Positions 6,543 to 13,440 of a stretch of DNA of 22,273 nucleotides are shown in pieces. Source of the stretch: an uncultured Ruaniaceae bacterium (lineage in GTDB: Bacteria; Actinomycetota; Actinomycetes; Actinomycetales; Beutenbergiaceae); NCBI GenBank assembly GCA_938004115.1, contig CALKWS010000327.1, forward strand, positions 1 through 22,273. Reading direction: 5' to 3'. Every line of letters starts with the position of its first letter. Position 1 is the first letter of the stretch. Below the pieces are notes generated by a model. It searched no databases. It saw only the letters and a program-made list of their open reading frames with translations, and had not been told where the DNA came from. The translations under genes and the position numbers were made by a program.

Positions 6543-7502
6543 TCACGAGCCGTGGGCGCCCTCCGCGCGGTGGTGCGGTTCCCGGCCGCGGGAGTCCCGG
6601 GCCGACGGCGTGTCCGGCGTGTCGGGCACGTTCGGGATCGCTGGGCTGCTGGGGGTCCGCGGGCTGCTCGGGGTCTGCGGGCTGCTCGTGGTCCGCGGGC
6701 TGCTCGGCGGCGACGCGGCACGAGCGGGACGGAACCCGGCGCGGGTGGCCCCGCGGCGCAACGTGGCCAGCACCGCCCGGCCCACCAGCGCCACGCCCGC
6801 CGCCGTGGTCAGGGCCCGGCCGATCTCCCACACCACCGACGTGGCCAGGGCGAACAGCGCGAATCGCTGCAGGTTCTCTGCCGCCGGTGCGCCGGGAACG
6901 TAGGACAGGTCGGTGCCCAACCCGAGCTGGAAGGGCCAGAAGGAGAAGTTCATCGCCAGCCCGTACACCACGGAGGCGACGACGGCGTAACCCATCAGCA
7001 TCCAGATCTCCCGGCGGCCGCGCACGCGGCCGGGCAGCAGCCCGGCGCCCATCGCCACCCAGGAGGCGGCGAGCATCTGGTAGGGCAACCACGGGCCCAC
7101 TCCCCCGGTGAGGAGGGCCGAGGCGAACAAGGTGGTGGACCCCAGCACGAACCCGAATCCCGGGCCCAGCACCCGTCCGCCGAGCACCAGCGGCAGGAAC
7201 ACCGTCTCGATGCCGGCGGTGCCGGCGGCCAGCGGTCGCAGCACCGCCCCCACCGCGGCCAGTAGTCCCAGCAACGCCACGGCCTTCACGCCGATGCCGC
7301 CGTCGGTGATCGCCACCAGGAGCACCCCCAGCACCATCACCAGCACCACACTCAGTGCGATGGGTACGTGGTCCACTGCCACGGCCTCGGTGCGCAGCAC
7401 CAACGGCCACAGGAAGATCACCAGTCCCACGGCGCTGGCCGCGGCGAGGACCACCCTGGTGCGCGGCCGCAGGTGCACCGCGGAGACCTCCGCTGGGCTC
7501 AT
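6543..7502 (-). CDS. ECF transporter S component, probably corrinoid-specific
   Basis: Membrane substrate-binding subunit of an energy-coupling factor importer, 319 residues. The ATG at 7502 overlaps the stop of the ATPase gene (ATGA). Residues about 10-240 hold the hydrophobic segments, including VDHVPIALSVVLVMVLGVLL, VFLPLVLGGRVLGPGFGFVLG and WLPYQMLAASWVAMGAGLLPG; these resemble the CbrT-like group proposed for cobalamin. The substrate is inferred mainly from context: a cobalamin riboswitch, a transcobalamin-like partner, an adenosyltransferase and a B12-dependent reductase. The C-terminal 60 residues are an unusual hydrophilic Pro/Ser/Thr tail with hexapeptide repeats. S components are normally about 180-220 residues, so this one is long. 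Another vitamin cannot be excluded. Confidence 0.72.
   Translation of the reverse strand: MSPAEVSAVHLRPRTRVVLAAASAVGLVIFLWPLVLRTEAVAVDHVPIALSVVLVMVLGVLLVAITDGGIGVKAVALLGLLAAVGAVLRPLAAGTAGIETVFLPLVLGGRVLGPGFGFVLGSTTLFASALLTGGVGPWLPYQMLAASWVAMGAGLLPGRVRGRREIWMLMGYAVVASVVYGLAMNFSFWPFQLGLGTDLSYVPGAPAAENLQRFALFALATSVVWEIGRALTTAAGVALVGRAVLATLRRGATRAGFRPARAASPPSSPRTTSSPQTPSSPRTPSSPAIPNVPDTPDTPSARDSRGREPHHRAEGAHGS
6643..6714. repeat. 18-bp tandem repeat inside the S-component gene
   Basis: Four consecutive 18-bp units beginning GGGCTGCT (6643, 6661, 6679, 6697); the first three differ at one or two bases and the fourth diverges at its end. On the minus strand each codes a hexapeptide of the form SP(R/Q)TPS. 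The array makes the disordered tail and may vary in copy number between strains. Confidence 0.85.
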
Positions 7503-9160
7503 GACCGTCCCCCCAGGGCAGTCTCGACCTCGGCGACGGTCAGGTAGTCCAGCGGGTGCAGGATCTTGGCGACCTGCGGGGCCAGGGTGGCAGAGGCGGT
7601 GAGGATCTGCCGGGCCGGGCCGTCCGCCACCACCTCCCCCTGGGCGAGGGTGAGCACCCGGGTGGCGGTGCGGGCGACGAACTCCACGTCGTGGCTGGTG
7701 AGGATCACGGCGCGGCCACTGGCCGCGCGGTCGGTGAGCAGGCCGGCGAGGTTCTCCTTCGCCCGGTAGTCCAGCCCGCGGGTGGGTTCGTCCAGGAGCA
7801 GCACCGGCGGGTCGGCAGCGAGTTGCACGGCCAGCGCGAGCGCCAGCCGGCCGCCCTCGGACAGGTCCCCCGGATGCCGCTGCTCGGGCAGGTCCGGGAC
7901 CAGATCGGCCAGGATCCGTGCCGTGGTGCCCGACGCAGCCGCCGCGTCGGCGTCCGCGGCAGCGCATTCGGCCGCCACGGTGTCGTGGTACAGCAGGTGG
8001 GAGGGGGTCTGGGGCACCAGGGCGATGTGGCGGCGGGCGTGGGCCGGGGTGAGATCCGCGGGGTCCGGCGCACCGGGCGCCGCGGGAAGGCGTACCTGTC
8101 CGGCGCTGCGCGGACCGAGTCCTTGGAGTGCCCACAACAGCGAGGACTTGCCCGACCCGTTGCGGCCCATGATCGCGAGGATCTCCCCCGCGCCCACCTG
8201 CAGGTCCACGCCGTTGACCGCCGTCACCGGCCCGTAGGACACCCGCACCTTGTGCGCCCGCAGGAGTGCGCCGTCGTGCTTGGCGGCAGTGGTAGCTCGC
8301 GACTTGGCGTTGTTCTCCTCCGCGGGCGCCGGTGGCGCGTCCGGGCGCGGCGGGAGGTGCGAGCGCCATCCCCGGGCGTGCCGGCGAGCGTCCCGGATGG
8401 ACAGCGGTAACGGGTCCCAGCCCGCGAGCCGTCCGAGTTCCACCACCGGCGGTGGGTGGGCGAGGGCGCCGAGCACCTGGGCCGGTGCGCCGTAGGTGGC
8501 GGTGCCGTCGGGACGGATGTGCAGGACCGAGTCGGCGAACTGGACCACGCGCTCCAGCCGGTGCTCGGCCAGGAGCACGGTGATGCCCAGGTCGTGGACC
8601 AGCCGGGTCAGCGCGGCCAGCACGTCCTCGGCGGCGGTGGGATCCAGGGCGGAGGTGGGTTCGTCCAGTACCAGGGCCTTGGGTTGGGCGGTCATCACCG
8701 CACCGATGGCCACCCGTTGTTGCTCACCGCCGGACAGTTCGGTCAGGGCACGGGAGCGCAACGGCGCCAGGTCCAGCAGGTCCAGCACCTCCTCCACCCG
8801 GCTGCGCATCACCGGCTGGGGCAACCCGAGTTGTTCCAGCGCGAAGGCGAGCTCCTCCTCCACGGTGTCCGCGACGAAGCCGTGCAGCGGGTCCTGCATC
8901 ACCACCCCGACCACATCGGCCAGGTGCCGGGGCAGGTGGGCGGCGGTGTCGCGGCCGTCGATGAGCACCCGGCCCTCGAGCACGCCACCGGTGAAGTGCG
9001 GCACCCGGCCGGTGGCCGCACCGAGCACCGACGTCTTCCCCGCACCCGTGGGGCCCACCACCAGGCACAGTTCTCCTTCGGGGATGTGCACGCTGATGTC
9101 GCCCAACGCAGGGGTGGTTGCGCCCGGGTAGGTCAGGGTGACCCGGTCGAAGGCGATCAT
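7499..9160 (-). CDS. Fused EcfA1-A2 ABC ATPase of the ECF transporter
   Basis: Energises import by ATP hydrolysis at the cytoplasmic face. The 553-residue protein carries two ABC domains in one chain. Domain 1 has Walker A GPTGAGKT (36-43), signature LSGGEQQ (142-148), Walker B ALVLDEP (162-168) and His200. Domain 2 has Walker A GRNGSGKS (332-339), a degenerate signature LSEGG (433-437) and Walker B LLLDEP (454-459). A proline/alanine-rich linker of about 40 residues joins them. The ATG at 9160 overlaps the EcfT stop and its own stop overlaps the S-component start, both as ATGA, so the three subunits are translationally coupled. A dedicated S-A-T operon of this kind is a Group I ECF system. 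Confidence 0.92.
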   Translation of the reverse strand: MIAFDRVTLTYPGATTPALGDISVHIPEGELCLVVGPTGAGKTSVLGAATGRVPHFTGGVLEGRVLIDGRDTAAHLPRHLADVVGVVMQDPLHGFVADTVEEELAFALEQLGLPQPVMRSRVEEVLDLLDLAPLRSRALTELSGGEQQRVAIGAVMTAQPKALVLDEPTSALDPTAAEDVLAALTRLVHDLGITVLLAEHRLERVVQFADSVLHIRPDGTATYGAPAQVLGALAHPPPVVELGRLAGWDPLPLSIRDARRHARGWRSHLPPRPDAPPAPAEENNAKSRATTAAKHDGALLRAHKVRVSYGPVTAVNGVDLQVGAGEILAIMGRNGSGKSSLLWALQGLGPRSAGQVRLPAAPGAPDPADLTPAHARRHIALVPQTPSHLLYHDTVAAECAAADADAAAASGTTARILADLVPDLPEQRHPGDLSEGGRLALALAVQLAADPPVLLLDEPTRGLDYRAKENLAGLLTDRAASGRAVILTSHDVEFVARTATRVLTLAQGEVVADGPARQILTASATLAPQVAKILHPLDYLTVAEVETALGGRS

Positions 9161-10230
9161 CGCGGCGCCCTACCCCACACCACCGGCACCAGGAGGAGCA
9201 CGGCGGCCGCGATCAGTCCTGCCGGCAGTCCCGGCCAGTGCAGCGGGCTCGCCGGGGGCGACTGGGCACCCACGGTCACCACACCGGCCGCCGCCAGGCC
9301 GCTGGCGGCCAGGATCGTCTCCCGTACCTGCCACTTCGCCGGTCGGTAGCGGGTACGTCGCACGCGCCGGGAAGCGATCGCGGTGGCCCCGGCGCCGATC
9401 AGTGCGCCGGCGGACAGCACCGGGGCGCCCAGCCACCAGGGCGTGGTGGTGTCCAGCACGCCGTAGGTACCGACCCCGGCCAGCAGCACCGCGGCCAGGA
9501 GCACACCGGTCAGGGCGCGGGAGGCCGCCCGCTGGGTACTGGCGTATCCGCGCGAGTCCATCGAGGCGGCCAGGGAGATCGCCCGGTCCATCGCCTCCTG
9601 CAGCACCGGTCGCACGTAGCCCAGCGCTGCCCGCACACCGGAGGTCGGCGCCCCACGCAGTTGGCGGGCGCGGCGCACCGTGCGGGCAGAGGTCACCAAC
9701 TGAGGGGTGATGGTGACGGCGATGATGACGGCGGTGCTCAGGTCGTGCAGGGCGCCGGGCAGGTGCCGCAGGACGTGCTTGGGGTTGGCGAGTGCGTTCG
9801 CGGCTCCGAAGCACACGATGATGGCCGCCAGCCCGAGCGCGCCGGACAAGGCGTGCAGCAACCCCTGCGTCTCGACCGGTCCGAGCAGCGACACACCTCC
9901 GGCCCAGGACGGCAACGGCACCGCCGGCAGCGGGATGAGCACCGACCCGCCCGTACGGATCCCGAACAGCACGTAGAACACCAGGCGCAGCACGATCACC
10001 GCGGCGGCGATGCCCAGGTACAGGTGGTACAGCCGGGTCCACGGTGCGCGGGAGCGGCAGGTGGCCGCGACCGTCATCACCGCGGCGGTGAGCAGCACGA
10101 TCCCGGTCGTACTGTCGGTCCGGGTGATCGCCGCGATGGCTCCGCCGGCCCAGGCCCACCAGGCGAGCGGATGCACCGGCCGGGCGTGGGCGGCCGACGG
10201 GCCGGGGTGTCGGGTGGTGAGCGACGTCAT
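9157..10230 (-). CDS. ECF transporter transmembrane T component
   Basis: Integral membrane scaffold that couples the ATPases to the S component, 357 residues. Several hydrophobic helices are visible (for example 72-90 and 130-147). The cytoplasmic coupling region contains RRARQLRG (186-193) and SMDSRGYA (223-230), corresponding to the two Arg-Gly motifs that insert into the ATPases in the EcfT family. The C-terminal third carries further membrane segments, longer than in minimal EcfT proteins. The ATG at 10230 lies 13 bases after the stop of the DUF4430 gene with a weak AGCAGG site. It overlaps the following ATPase gene by 4 bases. Confidence 0.87.
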   Translation of the reverse strand: MTSLTTRHPGPSAAHARPVHPLAWWAWAGGAIAAITRTDSTTGIVLLTAAVMTVAATCRSRAPWTRLYHLYLGIAAAVIVLRLVFYVLFGIRTGGSVLIPLPAVPLPSWAGGVSLLGPVETQGLLHALSGALGLAAIIVCFGAANALANPKHVLRHLPGALHDLSTAVIIAVTITPQLVTSARTVRRARQLRGAPTSGVRAALGYVRPVLQEAMDRAISLAASMDSRGYASTQRAASRALTGVLLAAVLLAGVGTYGVLDTTTPWWLGAPVLSAGALIGAGATAIASRRVRRTRYRPAKWQVRETILAASGLAAAGVVTVGAQSPPASPLHWPGLPAGLIAAAVLLLVPVVWGRAPR

Positions 10231-10243
10231 CGCGGCCTGCTCG

Positions 10244-11101
10244 TCATTGCTGCCGGCGCCGCAGCCGTCCGATCACGAACAGCGCCGCCACCGCCGCCAG
10301 GGCGATCAGGGCGCCGATCCAGATCGCCGAACCGCTGCTTTCGCCGGCGTCCTCGTTCGTGCCGGTCTCCGCGGCGGCCTCGGCTGTCTCGTCCTCGCCG
10401 GCGGGTTCCTCGGGGTCCTGCTGGTGTCCGGCTCCCTCTCCGGCAAGCCCACCGGCCTGGGCCGCGGCCTCGACCGGAGACACTCCCGGAGCGGTGGTGC
10501 CGTCGTTGTAGCGCCAGCCCTCGACGTCACCGGGTGCCGGGTCGGTGCCGTCGGCGCCTTCGGTGTGGGCCGTCCATTCCTGGTCGGTGCCGGACCAGTA
10601 GGACCAGAAGTTGCCGTCGAACTCCTCCGGGCAGGGATCTGGTTGGGAGTCGATCGCGCAGATCATCCCAGGGACCGAGTCCGTCGGGGTGAAGCCGGCC
10701 TGTTCCAGGGCGTCCCGGCCCGATTGCGGCTCTGCCTCGGCGCAGCCGATCTCGATCTGCCCGCCCAGGTCGGTGAAGTCCACCACCACGGTGACCCCGT
10801 CGGTGCATGCCGCGGAGGGGTCGACGGCGGCCGGCGAGAGGGCGGCGGCCGGCGAGGTGGCAGTGGCAGACCCGACGCCGAGCGAGGTGGCGGCGGGCGC
10901 GGGTCCGGCGGCTATGGCGGGTGCGGCGGCAACCGCGGTGAGCGCCGGGATCACCAGTAACCCGCTCAGCACCGCGGCCGTCACGGTGCCACCACGGCCC
11001 GCCCGCGGACGGCCGGCGCCGGCACTCTCCTCGGGCGTGTGGCCACGTGGGCCGGACCTTGACTCGGGCCGGTGGGCGCCGGAGGCGGGAGCGGAGGACA
11101 T
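10244..11101 (-). CDS. Membrane-anchored transcobalamin-like DUF4430 protein, putative B12-capture protein
   Basis: Predicted surface protein of 285 residues, first gene of the riboswitch operon. The start is the ATG at 11101 (MSSAPASG), 9 bases after an AAAGG site; the in-frame ATG at 11254 lies within the riboswitch and is rejected. Residues about 39-66 form a signal peptide ending in AIAA. Residues about 85-190 resemble the transcobalamin C-terminal-like domain (DUF4430), with GRDALEQAGFTP, FWSYWSGTDQEW and GDVEGWRYND. An acidic, Pro/Ala/Glu-rich spacer follows, then a C-terminal membrane helix (IWIGALIALAAVAALFVIG) with an RLRRRQQ tail. There is no LPxTG sorting motif. Unlike animal transcobalamins, there is no alpha/alpha-barrel domain. 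The inferred role is to bind corrinoid outside the membrane and hand it to the ECF S component. Confidence 0.75.
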   Translation of the reverse strand: MSSAPASGAHRPESRSGPRGHTPEESAGAGRPRAGRGGTVTAAVLSGLLVIPALTAVAAAPAIAAGPAPAATSLGVGSATATSPAAALSPAAVDPSAACTDGVTVVVDFTDLGGQIEIGCAEAEPQSGRDALEQAGFTPTDSVPGMICAIDSQPDPCPEEFDGNFWSYWSGTDQEWTAHTEGADGTDPAPGDVEGWRYNDGTTAPGVSPVEAAAQAGGLAGEGAGHQQDPEEPAGEDETAEAAAETGTNEDAGESSGSAIWIGALIALAAVAALFVIGRLRRRQQ

Positions 11102-11110
11102 AGACGAACG

Positions 11111-11122
11111 CCTTTCGCAAGG
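11111..11122 (-). promoter_or_regulatory. Hairpin covering the ribosome binding site of the DUF4430 gene
   Basis: CCTT-GCGA-AAGG forms a stem capped by a GNRA tetraloop. Its 3' arm is the AAAGG ribosome binding site 9 bases before the start at 11101. It could be the expression platform by which the upstream cobalamin riboswitch blocks translation. Confidence 0.5.
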
Positions 11123-11214
11123 GCCTGCGGCGGGGTCCTCGCCCGGCGGTGAGGCGACCGTCGGCGTTCGGACTCCCTCCGCAGACCTCGACGGACAGAG
11201 CCAGGTACACAGCC

Positions 11215-11320
11215 CCATCCAGGTGATCCGGCTGGTCGGGAGGTCCCGATTCACGGTTGCGGGTCAGCGCCGGAATCTCACCGGCTTCCCCTCGATGAGG
11301 CCTGGTCCGACCCTATCCCC
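11215..11320 (-). ncRNA. Cobalamin (AdoCbl) riboswitch
   Basis: The minus strand carries the conserved core at 11291-11251: GGGGAAGCCGGTGAGATTCC followed by GGCGCTGACCCGCAACCGTGA. This matches the family pattern GGGAA-n-GGTG-n-A-n-TCC ... CTGACCCGC-n-AC-n-GT-n-A. GCCGG/CCGGC gives the P3-like stem, TCGGG-ACCT-CCCGA a further hairpin, and AGCCGGATCACCTGG (11233-11219) a B12-box-like element. CCAGG at 11305-11301 can pair with CCTGG at 11223-11219. The exact ends are approximate. Cobalamin binding normally switches the downstream genes off, here the DUF4430-ECF operon. Confidence 0.9.
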
Positions 11321-11392
11321 CTCCTGCTGTTGCCTTCACCGACGGCCCGGGCGACGGCAAGGGCCGGGTGCGTAGGTGCGATGCTGGGGGCC

Positions 11393-11947
11393 ATGGCCTC
11401 ACGGATCTACACCAAACGCGGCGACAACGGTTCCACCGGCCGGTTCCTGGGCGGCCGGGTGTCCAAGGCGGACCCGATCGTGGAGACCTGCGGAGACGTG
11501 GATGAGGCGGTGGCGGCCCTGGGGGTGGCGCGCGCCGGGTGCACCGACGCCGCGCTCGCCGAGGTGATCCTGCGGGTGCAGCGGGACCTGTTCGTGGTGG
11601 GCGGGGACCTGGCCACGCACCCGCAGCGGCGGGACCGGCTGGAGCCTGGGGTCTCGCTGGTCACCGACGCGATGGTCGGCGCGCTGGAGCACCTCATCGA
11701 TGAGCGGCTGCGGGTGCGTCCGCTGGAGCCGGTCTTCCTGGTGCCCGGGGAGACGATCACCTCGGCGCACCTGGACGTGGCCCGCGCCGTGGTGCGCCGC
11801 GCAGAGCGCCATGCGGTGGCGGCCCGCGCCGCTGGGCAGACGGTGGGCGACCCGGTGTTGCGTTACCTCAACCGGCTCTCGGACCTGCTGTACGTGCTCG
11901 CTCGCGATGCGGCCGGCCCGGCGCCGGAACCCACCAGCCGGGGCTGA
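11393..11947 (+). CDS. PduO-type ATP:cob(I)alamin adenosyltransferase
   Basis: Transfers the 5'-deoxyadenosyl group from ATP to cob(I)alamin, giving adenosylcobalamin, the cofactor of the reductase encoded nearby. The 184-residue protein has the N-terminal ATP-binding motif YTKRGDNGSTG (6-16), then VDEAVAALGVAR, RVQRDLFVVGGDLA, and the C-terminal signature RAVVRRAERHAV ... RYLNRLSDLLYVLAR. This is the complete family length. The ATG at 11393 matches the usual N-terminal spacing, but GGGGG is only 2 bases upstream; an in-frame ATG at 11381 after TAGGTGCG is an alternative. It is divergent from the riboswitch operon, so the two promoters share about 11311-11392. It converges on the PerM-family gene. 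Confidence 0.93.
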   Translation: MASRIYTKRGDNGSTGRFLGGRVSKADPIVETCGDVDEAVAALGVARAGCTDAALAEVILRVQRDLFVVGGDLATHPQRRDRLEPGVSLVTDAMVGALEHLIDERLRVRPLEPVFLVPGETITSAHLDVARAVVRRAERHAVAARAAGQTVGDPVLRYLNRLSDLLYVLARDAAGPAPEPTSRG

Positions 11948-11948
11948 G

Positions 11949-11963
11949 CGGTCGCCACGACCG
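11949..11963. terminator. Hairpin after the adenosyltransferase gene
   Basis: CGGTCG-CCA-CGACCG begins 2 bases after the stop codon, between convergent genes. A perfect 6-bp stem without a T-tract. GGTCGC here can also pair with a GCGACC further along. Confidence 0.35.
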
Positions 11964-12002
11964 GCCGATGCGCCTCGGTGAGCGACCACCTGCCGGGCTT
12001 TC

Positions 12003-13373
12003 CTAGTCGGCCCTGGGATCCTCGGTGTCGCCAGCGGAGGGCCGGCGGTGCGTATCGCGGCCGGTACCGGCGGACACCTCCCCCGGTGCTCCGCGGCCGC
12101 TGGGATCGGCGTGCGCCTCGCCGTCGTCCCGCTCGGCCTGCGCCTCGCCGTCGATCCCCTCCACCTGCGCATCCCCGGGCACATCCTGGCCGCCGCGCTT
12201 GCGGCGGCGCTGGTAGCGCATCTTCTGGTACTTCCACCGCTCGGCCATGGTCGCCTTGGCCGCAGCGCGATCCTTGTCGGAGACCGGGTCCTCCCCCAGC
12301 ACCGGGTCATACCCCTGCTGGTAGGCATCGGTCCAGATCTGGATCACCGCCCAGGCCACCGCGGTGACCGGCACCGCCAGGATCGCCCCGAAGATCCCGC
12401 CCACGATGGTGCCCACCGACAGCGCCAGCAGCACCACCAGCGCGTTCAGGTTCAGGGTGCGGCCCATCACCACCGGCTGCAGCAGATCGCCCTCGATCTG
12501 GTTGACGGCGATCACGATGGCCACCACCACCAAGGCGATCAGCGGCCCGTTGGTCACCAGTGCCACCAACGCCGCGAGGATCCCGGCCACGGTGGCCCCC
12601 ACGATCGGGATGAACGCCCCGATGAACACCACCACCGCCAGCGGCAGCGCCAGCGGCACGCCGAGGAAGAACAGCGGCACCCCGATGAAGAACGCATCGA
12701 CCGCCGCGATGATCGCAGTCCCCCGCACGTACCCGCCCAGCACCTGGATGGTGCGGTCCCCGGACTCGGCCAGCTTCGCCCGGGTCTCCCCGTGGAACCA
12801 GCGCAGGGTGAAGTTCCAGATCTTCGGCCCGTCCTTGAGGAAGAAGAACAGGATCACCACCATCAGCGCGGCCCCGGTGAGGAACTCGGTGGCCGCGCTC
12901 AGCCCGCTGACCGCCCCGCCCAGGAACGCCCCGCTGGTGGCGAACTCGGTGGCCGCTTGCACCGCGTTGTCGATCGCGGCGGTATCGACCGGCAACGGAC
13001 CGGACATCACGAACCGCTGCAGTTCCTCCCAGCCGGCCGTCGCCGAGGCGGTCAGTTCCTCCCACTCGCTGCGCACCGCGAACACCACCCCGGTGATCAC
13101 CCCGCCCAGCACCAGCAGCGTCACCGCGAAGGTCGCCACGGTCGCCAGCAACCGGGACCAGCGTTTGCTCACCAACCACCGCACCAGCGGGTAGAACGCC
13201 GAGGCCAGGATGAGCGCCACCAACGCGGCGATCACCACCACCGAGACCCGGGCGAGCACCCAGAGCAGCCCGACGACGACGGCGGCGATCAGCAGGATCT
13301 GCGCGCACCGCGACCCCGCCCGGCCCAAGGTGTCCGACCAGGCGCTGCGCGGGCCTGCCGGGCCAGCGGACAT
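12003..13373 (-). CDS. AI-2E/PerM family membrane transporter
   Basis: Polytopic membrane protein of 456 residues of the AI-2E transporter family (formerly UPF0118, includes TqsA and PerM). Hydrophobic helices occur near residues 25-70, 85-112 and throughout about 150-350, with the family block FIPIVGATVAGILAAL, NQIEGDLLQPVVMGR and LALSVGTIVGGIFGAI. The C-terminal 80 residues are charged and cytoplasmic (KYQKMRYQRRRKRGG, then acidic repeats). The actual substrate in actinobacteria is not established; autoinducer export and sodium/proton antiport have both been reported for members. The ATG at 13373 has an excellent GAGGAGG site 5 bases upstream. It lies 67 bases downstream of the glycosyltransferase gene and may be cotranscribed with it. 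Confidence 0.88.
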   Translation of the reverse strand: MSAGPAGPRSAWSDTLGRAGSRCAQILLIAAVVVGLLWVLARVSVVVIAALVALILASAFYPLVRWLVSKRWSRLLATVATFAVTLLVLGGVITGVVFAVRSEWEELTASATAGWEELQRFVMSGPLPVDTAAIDNAVQAATEFATSGAFLGGAVSGLSAATEFLTGAALMVVILFFFLKDGPKIWNFTLRWFHGETRAKLAESGDRTIQVLGGYVRGTAIIAAVDAFFIGVPLFFLGVPLALPLAVVVFIGAFIPIVGATVAGILAALVALVTNGPLIALVVVAIVIAVNQIEGDLLQPVVMGRTLNLNALVVLLALSVGTIVGGIFGAILAVPVTAVAWAVIQIWTDAYQQGYDPVLGEDPVSDKDRAAAKATMAERWKYQKMRYQRRRKRGGQDVPGDAQVEGIDGEAQAERDDGEAHADPSGRGAPGEVSAGTGRDTHRRPSAGDTEDPRAD

Positions 13374-13440
13374 ACGACCTCCTCAACGATGCCGCAGCGG
13401 CCTCAGGCGGAGCCATCCGCTCTGCGGTGGGCTGACTTTA

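Noticed and set aside
6505..6903. Plus-strand ORF with GLLGVRGLLGVCGLL repeats
   Set aside because: It is the antisense reading of the 18-bp tandem repeat in the S-component gene.
7503..8369. Extension of the S-component frame up to 8369
   Set aside because: It is a shifted-frame reading of the ATPase gene; the ATGA overlap at 7499-7502 fixes the real start.
11102..11254. Upstream start (11254) for the DUF4430 protein
   Set aside because: It would translate the riboswitch aptamer; the start at 11101 has a ribosome binding site and leads into the signal peptide.
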